Shown one piece after another: positions 33,817 to 42,604 of a stretch of DNA of 64,000 nt; within the stretch, counting starts at the first letter, position 1; every line of letters starts with the position of its first letter. The position numbers and the translations under genes are program-made. Below the pieces are notes generated by a model, which was not told the DNA's origin, made no database searches, and worked only from the letters and a program-made list of their open reading frames with translations. This DNA is from Bacteroidales bacterium WCE2004 (GTDB lineage Bacteria > Bacteroidota > Bacteroidia > Bacteroidales > UBA932), in the NCBI GenBank assembly GCA_900167895.1, contig FUZR01000004.1, positions 124,001 to 188,000 of the forward strand, given 5' to 3'.

Positions 33817-35180
33817 ACAGCTACCTTCACCGCGAGATCCTGCGGCTGGCTGTCCCGAGCATCCTCGCCGGGATCACCGTGCCCCTGGTGGGCATGGTGG
33901 ACACGGCCGTGGCCGGGCACCTGGCCGGCGATTCCGCGGCCTTCATCGGCGCCATTTCCGTGGGTTCGATGGTGCTCACGCTGCTCTACTGGACCTTCGG
34001 CTTCCTGCGCACCGGCACGGGCGGCCTGACGGCGCAGGCCTTCGGCCGGACCGATTTCCGCGAAGCGGGACGCATCCTGCTGCGCGGCACGGCCCTCGCC
34101 CTGATCGCCGCCGGCGCCGCCATCCTCTTCCAGTGGCCCTTCTTCAAGGGCATGATGCTGGTGACCGACGCCCCGCCGCAGGTCAAGGAGCTGGCGGAGC
34201 GCTATTTCTTCATCCGCATCTGGGCCGCGCCCGCCACGATGACGCTGATGACCCTGCGGGGCTGGTTCGTCGGTCTGCAGAACTCCATCGACTCGATGTG
34301 GCTGGACCTGATCATCAACGCCGTCAACATCGTCGCCAGCATCCTGCTCGCCTTCGGCGTCGGCTCCTGGCCGGGAATGGGCTTCGACGGCATTCCGCTC
34401 GGCACCGTGATTGCGCAGTACAGCGGCCTGGCCTTCGGCCTGTGGGTGTGCAAGCACAAATACGGCCGGGACATCCTCGGCCTGCTGCGCCGCGAGGACG
34501 TCACCGCACTGCGCCACGACGGCACGATGCGGAGTTTCTTCCGGATGAACCTCGACCTGCTCGGCCGCTCTTTCTTCTTCATCCTCATCTACATCGGCTT
34601 CACGATGATCAACGCCGGCTTCGGCGAGATGATGCTCGCCTGCGGCTCCATCATGATGCAACTGCTGATGTTCTTCAGCTATTTCACCGACGGATTCGCC
34701 TACGCGGGCGAGGCCCTGGCGGGCCGCTTCATCGGGGCGCGCGACGCCGGGATGCTGCGCAAGAGCATCCGCTACGTGTTTGTCTGGAGCATGGGGATCG
34801 GCATTTTCTTCATCCTCATCTACGCGCTGGCCGGCACGCCGGTCGTGCGGCTGCTGACCTCCGACGCGACGGTCGTCGACGCCTGCCGGCAGTTCCTGCC
34901 GTGGCTGCTGCTGATGCCGCCGCTCGGCTGCGCCGCCTTCACCTGGGACGGCATCTACATGGGCGCCACGGCCACGCGCGCCTTCCGCGACGCGATGGGC
35001 GGCGCCGCGGCGGCCTTCTTCGCCGTCTGGTTCGTCGGCAAATGGCTCTTCCAACCAGTCGGGGCGACCGCCCTGCACTGGCTCTTCGCGGCCTACTTCG
35101 CGCACCTCGCCTTCCGGACCCTCTGGCTCACCGTCCGCCACCGCCGCGAGGTCCTGGGCGCCATCCCGGACAATCCTTAG
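33813..35180 (+). CDS. MATE family efflux transporter (DinF-like)
   Basis: This inner-membrane exporter is driven by ion gradients. The 455 residues begin MNSYLHREILRLAVPSILAG, whose VPSILAG helix is the standard first helix, and GMVDTAVAGHLAG matches the second. About twelve membrane helices can be counted in two repeats. It resembles the DinF group more than NorM. The start at 33813 overlaps the rsgA stop by four bases; the longer open frame belongs to the shadow of rsgA. Substrate is unknown. Confidence 0.9.
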   Translation: MNSYLHREILRLAVPSILAGITVPLVGMVDTAVAGHLAGDSAAFIGAISVGSMVLTLLYWTFGFLRTGTGGLTAQAFGRTDFREAGRILLRGTALALIAAGAAILFQWPFFKGMMLVTDAPPQVKELAERYFFIRIWAAPATMTLMTLRGWFVGLQNSIDSMWLDLIINAVNIVASILLAFGVGSWPGMGFDGIPLGTVIAQYSGLAFGLWVCKHKYGRDILGLLRREDVTALRHDGTMRSFFRMNLDLLGRSFFFILIYIGFTMINAGFGEMMLACGSIMMQLLMFFSYFTDGFAYAGEALAGRFIGARDAGMLRKSIRYVFVWSMGIGIFFILIYALAGTPVVRLLTSDATVVDACRQFLPWLLLMPPLGCAAFTWDGIYMGATATRAFRDAMGGAAAAFFAVWFVGKWLFQPVGATALHWLFAAYFAHLAFRTLWLTVRHRREVLGAIPDNP

Positions 35181-35201
35181 GAATCATGGAATAACACGAA
35201 A

Positions 35202-35227
35202 CGGCCCTCCCATTTCCGGGAGGGCCG
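35202..35227. terminator. Hairpin between convergent MATE and NCS2 permease genes
   Basis: A 10-bp GC-rich stem (35202-35211 with 35218-35227) has a 6-base loop. T tracts are poor on both sides, but the place between two convergent genes supports a shared terminator. Confidence 0.6.
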
Positions 35228-35251
35228 CTTCGATTCTGTCGGACGTCTGCG

Positions 35252-36592
35252 CTAGATGAAGATGTAGCGCAAGATGAAGAGGACGGCCAGGACCCACATC
35301 GGGACGGAGATTTCCTTGACGCGGCCAGCGATGGCGTGGGTGATCACGTAGGCGATCACGCCGATCAGGATACCGTCGGAGATGCTGTAGGCAACCGGCA
35401 TCATGATGATGGTCAGGAAGGCCGGGATGCTCTTGCAGTAGTCGTCCCAGTGGATGCGCTTGATGGAAGGCATCATCATCACGCCGACGATCACCAGCGC
35501 GGGAGCCGTAGCGGCGCTCGGGATGGAGAGGAAGATCGGCGAGAAGAACAGCGCGAGGGCGAAGCACACGGCCGTGGCGAAAGCCGTGAGGCCGGTGCGG
35601 CCGCCGGCGCCGACGCCCGCGGCGCTCTCGACGTAGGTCGTGGTGGTGGAGGTACCGAGGCAGGCACCGGCCACGGTGGCGACGGAGTCTGCCATGAACA
35701 TCTGCTCCATGCCCTCGACCTCGTCACGCTCGACCAGACCGGCACCCTGGTGGACGCCGATGATCGTGCCCATCGTGTCGAACATGTCGACGAACAGGAA
35801 GGTGAACACGACCACGAGCATGTTCCAGCTGAAGATCTGGGAGAACTCGAACTGGCAGAAGATCGGGGAAATGCTGGAAGGCAGGGACAGGAGCTGGACG
35901 GAACCGGCGTCGTTGTGCGACAGCTGGGTGATGGCAGCGCCCGTGGCGGGATCCTTGATCACCAGGCCGATGAGCGTGGTGACGATGATACCGATCAGGA
36001 TGCCGCCCTTGACCTTGAGCATCACCAGGCCGGCCGTGATCATCAGGCCGATGATGGCGACCAGCGCCGTGCCGTGGGTGATGTCGCCGAGGGTCACGAG
36101 CGTGGCGTCGGAGTTGACGATGATCCCGGAGTTCTGCAGGCCGATGAAGGCGATGAAGAGGCCGATACCGGCACCGATGGCCTTCTTGAGCGTGCCCGGA
36201 ATGGCATTCAGCAGCCAGGTGCGGACCTTGGTGAGCGTCAGGATGATGAAGAGGATACCCTCGAGCAGGACCGCCGTCAGGGCGAACTGCCAGGAGTAGC
36301 CCATCGTCAGGCAGACCGTGTAGACGAAGAAGGCGTTCAGGCCCATGCCCGGGGCGAGGGCGAACGGTTTCTTGGCATAGATGGCCATCACCAGCGTACC
36401 GATGATGGCGGCCAGGGCCGTCGACGTGAAGACGGCGCCGCCCGGCATGCCGTCCAGGGCGCTGAAGATGTTGGGGTTGACGGCCAGGATGTAGGCCATC
36501 GTCAGGAACGTGGTGATACCGGCGATGATCTCGGTACGCACACTATGCTTGCCGGCCTCGAAGCCGAAAGCCTTGTTCAGGAAGTTAGCCAT
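35252..36592 (-). CDS. NCS2 family purine permease (AzgA/PbuG type)
   Basis: This inner-membrane carrier takes up adenine, guanine or hypoxanthine. The 446 residues start MANFLNKAFGFEAGKHSVRT and go on with EIIAGITTFLTMAYILAVNP, the opening of the AzgA-like branch. FVDMFDTMGTIIGV and the segment GTSTTTTYVESAAGVGAGGR are family signatures. About 12-14 helices. It is the last gene of the apt / outer-membrane channel / permease operon, 12 bases behind the channel gene, so the set imports and salvages purines. Confidence 0.93.
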   Translation of the reverse strand: MANFLNKAFGFEAGKHSVRTEIIAGITTFLTMAYILAVNPNIFSALDGMPGGAVFTSTALAAIIGTLVMAIYAKKPFALAPGMGLNAFFVYTVCLTMGYSWQFALTAVLLEGILFIILTLTKVRTWLLNAIPGTLKKAIGAGIGLFIAFIGLQNSGIIVNSDATLVTLGDITHGTALVAIIGLMITAGLVMLKVKGGILIGIIVTTLIGLVIKDPATGAAITQLSHNDAGSVQLLSLPSSISPIFCQFEFSQIFSWNMLVVVFTFLFVDMFDTMGTIIGVHQGAGLVERDEVEGMEQMFMADSVATVAGACLGTSTTTTYVESAAGVGAGGRTGLTAFATAVCFALALFFSPIFLSIPSAATAPALVIVGVMMMPSIKRIHWDDYCKSIPAFLTIIMMPVAYSISDGILIGVIAYVITHAIAGRVKEISVPMWVLAVLFILRYIFI

Positions 36593-36604
36593 GGCGCGCG
36601 GGGA

Positions 36605-37354
36605 TTAGAAGACCCACTTGAGGCCGGCGCAGGGACGGGCCCAGAAACCCTTGGCAGTACCGAAATCGTAGGAGAGCTCTACCTCGCCGCCGATGTTGAG
36701 ATTGTCACAGCCGAAGTGCTGGCCGATGTTGTACCAGAGCTGGGGCTCGGAGATGAACACGGTGTGGGACTCCGTCGGAATGATGGTGCCGTTGTGGTCG
36801 GCGAAGAGCATGTGGTCCTCCCACCAGAAATCGGCGAAGCCGCTGAAGCGGAGGCCCTTGACGCCGAAGATGTCCTGCATGCCCCAGACGAAGGTGAACT
36901 GCAGCGGAGCCTGCTGCGTAGCGCCCAGGATATTCTTGTAGAGCACCTTGAAGTTGAAAGTATTGCTGAAGTCGGCGCTGTGCAGGAAATAATCGAATCC
37001 ACCCAGGAACGCATGGTTGATACCATAGCCGAGGCCAAGGCCGCCGTTGTATTCCACCTGCAGGCTCAAAGCGCCAAGTGCGGAATCCTGCCAGAAATTC
37101 AGGCAGCGGGCGATTTCAAAGTAGGTAGAGGACGGAGAAACATTCTTGTTTTGCGCATCTTTACCGTTGTAATCGTAGTCGATGAAGAAGAAGGTGTTGC
37201 CCCAGTTGTCGTTGTAGAAGCCCTCGAGGGTTGTGGTTACGTGCTGGCGATCAGACCCGAAATCATAGAAGATCTGGAGATTGGTCTGTGCCTTCGCTCC
37301 TTGAGCAAACAGCATTGCGGCCGCGGAGACCGCCATCAGGATTACTTTTTTCAT
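36605..37354 (-). CDS. Outer-membrane channel-like protein, Tsx/DUF5020 type
   Basis: The 249 residues have a signal peptide (MKKVILMAVSAAAMLFAQGA, cleavage near residue 22) followed by alternating hydrophobic strands and a C-terminal aromatic residue (CAGLKWVF), as in outer-membrane beta-barrels. The repeated pattern of aromatic strands (FYDFGSDRQHVTTTLEGFYN, FFFIDYDYNG) resembles nucleoside channel Tsx-like proteins. It lies between apt and a purine permease, so it probably lets nucleosides or bases through the outer membrane. The barrel is seen; the substrate is inferred from neighbours. Confidence 0.8.
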   Translation of the reverse strand: MKKVILMAVSAAAMLFAQGAKAQTNLQIFYDFGSDRQHVTTTLEGFYNDNWGNTFFFIDYDYNGKDAQNKNVSPSSTYFEIARCLNFWQDSALGALSLQVEYNGGLGLGYGINHAFLGGFDYFLHSADFSNTFNFKVLYKNILGATQQAPLQFTFVWGMQDIFGVKGLRFSGFADFWWEDHMLFADHNGTIIPTESHTVFISEPQLWYNIGQHFGCDNLNIGGEVELSYDFGTAKGFWARPCAGLKWVF

Positions 37355-37384
37355 GCGTTGTTGTGTATTTGGGTTAGTGTTATG

Positions 37385-37909
37385 TCAAACCTTGATCACG
37401 GAATCCACTTCCACTCCGGCAGGCAGCTTCGCGCGGCCGTTCAGCTCCTCGATCTCGATGATGAAGTTGATCAGCGTCTTCTTGGGATGGAACTGCCCCA
37501 CCAGGCGGGCTGCGGCGGCGACCGTGCCGCCTGTGGCGAGGAGGTCGTCGTGGATCAGGACCACGTCGTCGGGCGTGATCGCATCGCGGTGGATCTCGAT
37601 GGTGTCGTGACCGTATTCCTTGTCATAGGTCTCGCTGAGCGTGTCGGCGGGAAGTTTGCCCGGCTTGCGCGCCATCACGAATCCGGCGCCCAGGCGGACG
37701 GCCAGGGACGGCCCCATCACGAATCCGCGGGACTCCATGCCCACCACCTTGGTGATGCCCTTGTCCTTGTAGAGTTCGTAGAGGATGTCGTCCAGCTCGC
37801 GCAGACACGCTGCGTTCTTGAACATGGTGCTCACATCCCAAAACAAAATGCCCTTCACAGGGAAATCCGGAACGGTCCGGAGGTTGGCTTTCAAATTTTC
37901 AACACTCAT
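37385..37909 (-). CDS. apt: Adenine phosphoribosyltransferase
   Basis: It makes AMP from adenine and PRPP. The 174 residues contain the short-form signature FPVKGILFWDVSTMF, GMESRGFVMGPSLA and the PRPP-binding loop VVLIHDDLLATGGT. Length is normal. It is the first gene of a minus-strand purine operon with the outer-membrane channel 30 bases behind and the permease after that. It is divergent from rnr. Confidence 0.96.
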   Translation of the reverse strand: MSVENLKANLRTVPDFPVKGILFWDVSTMFKNAACLRELDDILYELYKDKGITKVVGMESRGFVMGPSLAVRLGAGFVMARKPGKLPADTLSETYDKEYGHDTIEIHRDAITPDDVVLIHDDLLATGGTVAAAARLVGQFHPKKTLINFIIEIEELNGRAKLPAGVEVDSVIKV

Positions 37910-37929
37910 AAGATAATACTAACAACATA

Positions 37930-37937
37930 CGAAGATA
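37930..37937 (-). promoter_or_regulatory. -7 element of the apt purine operon
   Basis: TATCTTCG on the minus strand, one base from the consensus, lies 20 bases before the apt ATG. No purine riboswitch fold is visible in the short leader. Confidence 0.45.
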
Positions 37938-38012
37938 ACGTTTTTCTGCGAGAAAACCATCCGCCCCGATACGTTTTTCGGCACCCAATATGCGCCGTTC
38001 GGCAAGAATGCT

Positions 38013-38020
38013 TATCTTTG
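38013..38020 (+). promoter_or_regulatory. -7 element of rnr
   Basis: TATCTTTG, exact consensus, ends eight bases before the ATG at 38029 and two before the alternative ATG at 38023. Confidence 0.6.
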
Positions 38021-38028
38021 TGATGATT

Positions 38029-40131
38029 ATGCAGAAAAGAAGTAGTAAAGGCCGGAAGACATCCCCGAGAAAGAGATCCGGCGCCAGCAAGAAAGAGTGT
38101 CCGATGTTCGTCGGACGCGTGCAGATGACCCGCGAAGGGTACATCTTCGTCATCATCGACGGCCAGGACGACGATGTCTTCGTCAAGGCCCCCAAGACCC
38201 GCCACGCGCTGCACGGCGACACCGTGCGCGTGGCCGTCACCCGGCAGAAGGCCGGGGACAAGCGCCGCGAAGGCGAGGTGGTCGAGATCCTCGAGCGCTC
38301 GCAGAAGCCTTTCGTGGGCTATTACCATACCGTCGGGGCCCAGGCCTGGGTCCTGATGCAGAGCAAGACGATGCCCTACGACATCCAGGTGGACGCCGAA
38401 GCGGCCGCGGCCCTCGGCGCGCAGGCCGGGATGAAGGTCGCGGCGGTCGTGGACCACTGGGAGCGGCGAGAGCCGGGTCCCTGGGGGCACCTGACCGACG
38501 TGCTCGGCGTGCCGGGAGACAACGATACCGAGATGCACGCCATCCTGGCGGAGTTCAACCTCCCCTACCGTTTCGATCCCGAGGTGGAGAACGCCGCCGA
38601 CAAGATTTCCGACGAGATCACGGAAGCCGACCTCAAGGGTCGCAAGGATTTCCGCAATACGTTTACTTTCACCATCGACCCGGCGGACGCCAAGGATTTC
38701 GACGACGCGCTGTCGTTCAAGCCGCTGCCCAACGGCAACTACGAGGTCGGCGTGCACATCGCCGACGTGTCTTATTACGTGCGTCCCGGCTCGCCCGTGG
38801 ACAAGGAGGCCCGCGAGCGCGGCACATCCGTCTATCTGGTGGACCGCACGGTCCCGATGCTTCCGGAGAAGCTCTGCAACAAGCTCTGCTCGCTGCGCCC
38901 GCACGAGGAGAAGCTGGTCTTCTCGGCGGTCTTCGAGATGACGCCCAAGGCCGAGATCCGCTCGCGCTGGATCGGCCGCGCCGTCATCAACTCCGACTAC
39001 CGCCTCAACTACGACCAGGCGCAGGAGATCATCGAAGAGAAGGCCACGGACGCCGAGCCGAAGCTCGTCGAGGCCATCCAGACGCTGCACAAGCTGGCGA
39101 CGATCCTGAAGCAGAACGAGCGGAAGAACGGCGCCATCGACTTCGACCGTCCCGAGATGAAGGTCGAGGTGGACGAGAAGGGCAAGCCGGTCCGCGTCTA
39201 TCAGAAGATATCCAAGGAGGCCAACTGGCTGATCGAGGAGTTCATGCTCCTGGCCAACCGCACGGTGGCCGAATTCGTGGCCACGGGCGGCCAGATGAAC
39301 GGCGTGCCGCAGAAGAACGCCAAGACCTTCGTCTACCGCGTCCACGGCGAGCCCAACGAGATCAAGCTCGAGAACCTCTACACCTTCGCCAAGGGCTTCG
39401 GCTACCGCATCCCGACCGAGCAGCAGGGCGGCCACGCCACGGCCAAGACCCTCAACCAGCTCCTCGAGTCCGCCAAGGGCAAGCCCGAATTCGCCGCCCT
39501 GGAGAACCTCGCCCTGCGGGCGATGGCCAAGGCCTGCTACAGCACCGACAACATCGGCCACTACGGCCTGGCGTTCAAGTTCTACACGCACTTCACTTCC
39601 CCGATCCGCCGCTACCCCGACCTGATGGTCCACCGCCTGCTGGCGCTCTATCTGGACGGCGCGGAGAGCCGCAAGAAGGACAAATTCGAGGAGGAATGCC
39701 GCTACGCCTCCGAGCGCGAGCTCGTGGCCGCGGACGCCGAGCGCACCTCCACGAAATACAAGCTCGTGGAGTTCATGATGGACAAGATCGGAGAGGAATA
39801 CGACGGACACGTGTCCGGCATCACCGAATGGGGCATGTACGTCGAGATCGAGCCGACCAAGATCGAGGGCATGATCTCCGTGCGCGACATCAAGTCCGAC
39901 TTCTACGAATTCGACGAGCCGCGGTATCGGCTCGTCGGAAAACGTCGTCACAAGCAATTCTGCCTGGGTGATCCTGTGCGGATCAAGGTCAAGAGCGCCA
40001 ACCTGGAGCAGCGCCTGCTCGACTACGAACTCGTCGAGCCCGCGGCTCCGGCGGAGCAGGCATCAGAGGTGGGTCGTGAGGAAACGGGCGCTCCCGTCGC
40101 GCCCGTCGCCCGGAAGCGGAAGCGCAGATAA
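38029..40131 (+). CDS. rnr: Ribonuclease R
   Basis: This processive 3'-5' exoribonuclease degrades structured RNA and acts with trans-translation (smpB lies at 53.7 kb). It is 700 residues from ATG 38029. A basic N-terminus is followed by cold-shock domains, the RNB catalytic domain with the aspartates in DPADAKDFDDALS, the DRTVPMLPEKLCN and HFTSPIRRYPDL motifs, a C-terminal S1 domain (HVSGITEWGMYVEIEPTKIE) and a basic tail KRKRR. ATG 38023 is an equal alternative. Its last 69 bases overlap the convergent manA gene, which is unusual. Confidence 0.96.
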   Translation: MQKRSSKGRKTSPRKRSGASKKECPMFVGRVQMTREGYIFVIIDGQDDDVFVKAPKTRHALHGDTVRVAVTRQKAGDKRREGEVVEILERSQKPFVGYYHTVGAQAWVLMQSKTMPYDIQVDAEAAAALGAQAGMKVAAVVDHWERREPGPWGHLTDVLGVPGDNDTEMHAILAEFNLPYRFDPEVENAADKISDEITEADLKGRKDFRNTFTFTIDPADAKDFDDALSFKPLPNGNYEVGVHIADVSYYVRPGSPVDKEARERGTSVYLVDRTVPMLPEKLCNKLCSLRPHEEKLVFSAVFEMTPKAEIRSRWIGRAVINSDYRLNYDQAQEIIEEKATDAEPKLVEAIQTLHKLATILKQNERKNGAIDFDRPEMKVEVDEKGKPVRVYQKISKEANWLIEEFMLLANRTVAEFVATGGQMNGVPQKNAKTFVYRVHGEPNEIKLENLYTFAKGFGYRIPTEQQGGHATAKTLNQLLESAKGKPEFAALENLALRAMAKACYSTDNIGHYGLAFKFYTHFTSPIRRYPDLMVHRLLALYLDGAESRKKDKFEEECRYASERELVAADAERTSTKYKLVEFMMDKIGEEYDGHVSGITEWGMYVEIEPTKIEGMISVRDIKSDFYEFDEPRYRLVGKRRHKQFCLGDPVRIKVKSANLEQRLLDYELVEPAAPAEQASEVGREETGAPVAPVARKRKRR

Positions 40132-40947
40132 GGCGCCGTCGGCCGCCGGCACGAGCACGGCTTCGCCGGGCGAAAGGACGGTCTCGTCCTGCGCCGTGCG
40201 CAGCCGAACCTGCCCGGACACGCCGATCACGATCAAGAATCCTTTGTCATCCCCGGCCCGGCCGGGGATTGTCATTTCCCGCGTGAGCTCGAAGAGCTCC
40301 GTGGTGAAATACGGGCAGCGCACCAGCTCCACGGCCGCATCGCGCTGCATCCGGTATTTCGTCCGGTATTCCGGATACACCCGATAGTCGATCGCATCCT
40401 TCGCCTCCTGCGTGTGCAGCTGGCGCGGTTTGCCGTCCAGGCCGAGGCGGCCATAATCATAGATGCGGTAGGTGAGGTCGGAGGTCTGCTGGATCTCGGC
40501 CAGGAAGCATCCGCCGCCGATGGCGTGGATGCGGCCGGCCGGCAGGAAGAAGACGTCGCCGGGCGCGACGGCATGCTTTGCGAGCACGTCGGTGATGCGG
40601 TCTTCCTCCACCAGGCGGACATAATCGTCCGGGGTGATGCTTTCCTTCAGGCCGGACATCAGGCTGGCGCCGGGCGCGGCGTCGATCACATACCACATCT
40701 CCGTCTTGCCGTTGAGGCCGTACCGGGCCATCGCCAGCTTGTCGTCGGGATGCACCTGGACACTCAGGTCCTGCTTGGTGTCGATGAATTTGATCAGCAG
40801 TGGGAACTGACCGGGGTAGATTTCGGTGATCTTCTTGCCCGCTTCGGGGCCTTCCGCCACCACCGATTCGTCGCCCGGGACACCGGAGAGCACCCAGCTC
40901 TCCGTGCCCCAGACCAACGTCTTGAGTATTGGCGTGAATTTATACAT
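40063..40947 (-). CDS. manA: Mannose-6-phosphate isomerase, class I small type
   Basis: It interconverts mannose 6-phosphate and fructose 6-phosphate. The 294 residues show the cupin zinc motif QVHPDD, then GKTEMWYVI and PAGRIHAIGGGCFLAEIQQ with the second zinc histidine. This short form without the middle helical domain is common in Bacteroidota and Firmicutes. It lies six bases after gpmI in one operon, both in hexose/triose metabolism. Its 3' end overlaps the rnr 3' end by 69 bases on the other strand. Confidence 0.94.
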   Translation of the reverse strand: MYKFTPILKTLVWGTESWVLSGVPGDESVVAEGPEAGKKITEIYPGQFPLLIKFIDTKQDLSVQVHPDDKLAMARYGLNGKTEMWYVIDAAPGASLMSGLKESITPDDYVRLVEEDRITDVLAKHAVAPGDVFFLPAGRIHAIGGGCFLAEIQQTSDLTYRIYDYGRLGLDGKPRQLHTQEAKDAIDYRVYPEYRTKYRMQRDAAVELVRCPYFTTELFELTREMTIPGRAGDDKGFLIVIGVSGQVRLRTAQDETVLSPGEAVLVPAADGALSALPLPGDGRDGSARFLTTHL

Positions 40948-40953
40948 GTTCCT

Positions 40954-42474
40954 TTAGATGAGCGGTTCGGCCGTCATCGCCGCAGGCTGCGGGATGCCCA
41001 TCAGCTTGAGGATGGTCGGCGCCACGTTGCACAGGGCGCCGTCCTTGACGGTCTTCACCTCGTCGCCGGCGTTCATCACGACGAACTGCACGGTGTTGAG
41101 GGAGTGGGCCGTGTTGGGCGTACCGTCCGGGTTGACCTCATAGTCGGCGTTGCCGTGGTCGGCGGTCAGCAGGACGACGTAGTCGTGGGCGATGGCCGCC
41201 TCGACCACCTTGCCGACGAGCTTGTCGATGCACTCGACCGTCTTGGTGACGGCGGTGTAGACGCCGGTATGGCCCACCATGTCGCCGTTGGCGAAGTTCA
41301 GGATGATGAGGTCCTCCTTGTCGGTGTTGATGGCGTCGATCAGCTTCTCGGCCACCTCGGGAGCGCTCATCTGCGGCAGGAGGTCGTAGGTCGGGACCTT
41401 CGGGGAATTGACCAGGATGCGGTCCTCACCCTCGAACTGCAGCTCGCGGCCGCCGTTGAAGAAGAAGGTCACGTGGGCGTATTTCTCCGTCTCGGCGATG
41501 CGCAGCTGGCGCTTGCCGGCCTTGGAGACCGTCTCGCCCAGGGTGTCGTTCACCAACTCCTTGTCGAAGAGGATGTGGACACCGGTGAAGGAGGCGTCGT
41601 ACGGCGTGAGGCAGCAGTAGTAGAGCGGGAGGGTGTGCATGCCCTCTTCCGGCATATCCTTCTGCGTGAGCACGGAAGTGAGCTCACGGGCGCGGTCGTT
41701 GCGGAAGTTGTAGAAGATGATGGCGTCGCCCTCTTCGATCCTGGCGAGGGGCGCGCCGTCCTTGGTGATGACGATCGGCTTGACGAACTCGTCGGTCACG
41801 TCGGCGTCGTAGGACGCCTGGATGCCGTCGATGGCGGACTCGAAAGCCGCGCCCTTGCCCTCTACGAGCAGGTCGTAGGCCTCCTTGACGCGGGCCCAGC
41901 GCTTGTCGCGGTCCATCGCGTAGAAGCGGCCGCACACGGTAGCGATCTTGCCCGTGGTCTCGGCCATCTTCTGCTCGAGCTCCTGCAGGAAGCCCTTGCC
42001 GCTGCGCGGGTCGGTGTCGCGGCCGTCCATGAAGGCGTGGACATAGACCTGGTCCAGGCCGTACTCCTTGGCGACGCGGAGGAACTCATAGACGTGCTCC
42101 AGGGAGGAATGCACGCCGCCGGCGGAGGTGAGGCCCATCAGGTGGAGCTTCTTGCCGGAGTTCTTGACGTAGTCATAGACAGCCTTGATCTCGGGGTTGT
42201 CGAGGAATTTGTGGTCACGGACCGCCATGTTGATCTTGACGAGGTCCTGGTACACCACGCGGCCGGCGCCGAGATTCATGTGACCGACCTCGGAGTTACC
42301 CATCTGCCCGTCGGGCAGGCCGACATACTCGCCGCAGGCCTGCAGGTGGCCGGCGGGATATTTGGCGCGCAGGCCGTCGATCACCGGCGTGCCCTGCGCC
42401 CAGATGGCATTGGAATAATCGTGTTTGCCCTCGCCCCAACCGTCGAGGATCATCAGAAGTACTTTCCTGTTCAT
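40954..42474 (-). CDS. gpmI: 2,3-bisphosphoglycerate-independent phosphoglycerate mutase
   Basis: This manganese enzyme of glycolysis interconverts 3- and 2-phosphoglycerate. The 506 residues start [20 protein letters not shown]; the phosphorylated serine is in [16 protein letters not shown], and the metal ligands include [12 protein letters not shown] near the C-terminus. Length is normal. It is first in an operon with manA. A consensus -7 element lies about 60 bases before the ATG. Confidence 0.97.
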   Translation of the reverse strand: MNRKVLLMILDGWGEGKHDYSNAIWAQGTPVIDGLRAKYPAGHLQACGEYVGLPDGQMGNSEVGHMNLGAGRVVYQDLVKINMAVRDHKFLDNPEIKAVYDYVKNSGKKLHLMGLTSAGGVHSSLEHVYEFLRVAKEYGLDQVYVHAFMDGRDTDPRSGKGFLQELEQKMAETTGKIATVCGRFYAMDRDKRWARVKEAYDLLVEGKGAAFESAIDGIQASYDADVTDEFVKPIVITKDGAPLARIEEGDAIIFYNFRNDRARELTSVLTQKDMPEEGMHTLPLYYCCLTPYDASFTGVHILFDKELVNDTLGETVSKAGKRQLRIAETEKYAHVTFFFNGGRELQFEGEDRILVNSPKVPTYDLLPQMSAPEVAEKLIDAINTDKEDLIILNFANGDMVGHTGVYTAVTKTVECIDKLVGKVVEAAIAHDYVVLLTADHGNADYEVNPDGTPNTAHSLNTVQFVVMNAGDEVKTVKDGALCNVAPTILKLMGIPQPAAMTAEPLI

Positions 42475-42533
42475 ATCTATCTTGTTTTTGTATTAACTAA
42501 CCGAAGTCGCCGCCATAAGGCGGATCCATCCTG

Positions 42534-42541
42534 CAAAGATA
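42534..42541 (-). promoter_or_regulatory. -7 element of gpmI-manA
   Basis: TATCTTTG on the minus strand, exact consensus. It directly follows the terminator of the upstream M3 peptidase gene and leaves a leader of about 55 bases before gpmI. Confidence 0.65.
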
Positions 42542-42545
42542 ACAA

Positions 42546-42583
42546 AAATAAGGATTGCTTCCCGCGGGAAACAATCCTTATTT
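42546..42583 (-). terminator. Terminator of the nuclease/peptidase operon
   Basis: Arms 42546-42557 and 42572-42583 pair over 12 bases, and the inner 12 bases are themselves self-complementary (TTCCCGCGGGAA), with one C/A mismatch between the two parts. On the minus strand it is followed by TTTTTG. Confidence 0.85.
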
Positions 42584-42604
42584 GTAGCTATTTAACCGAA
42601 CCGG

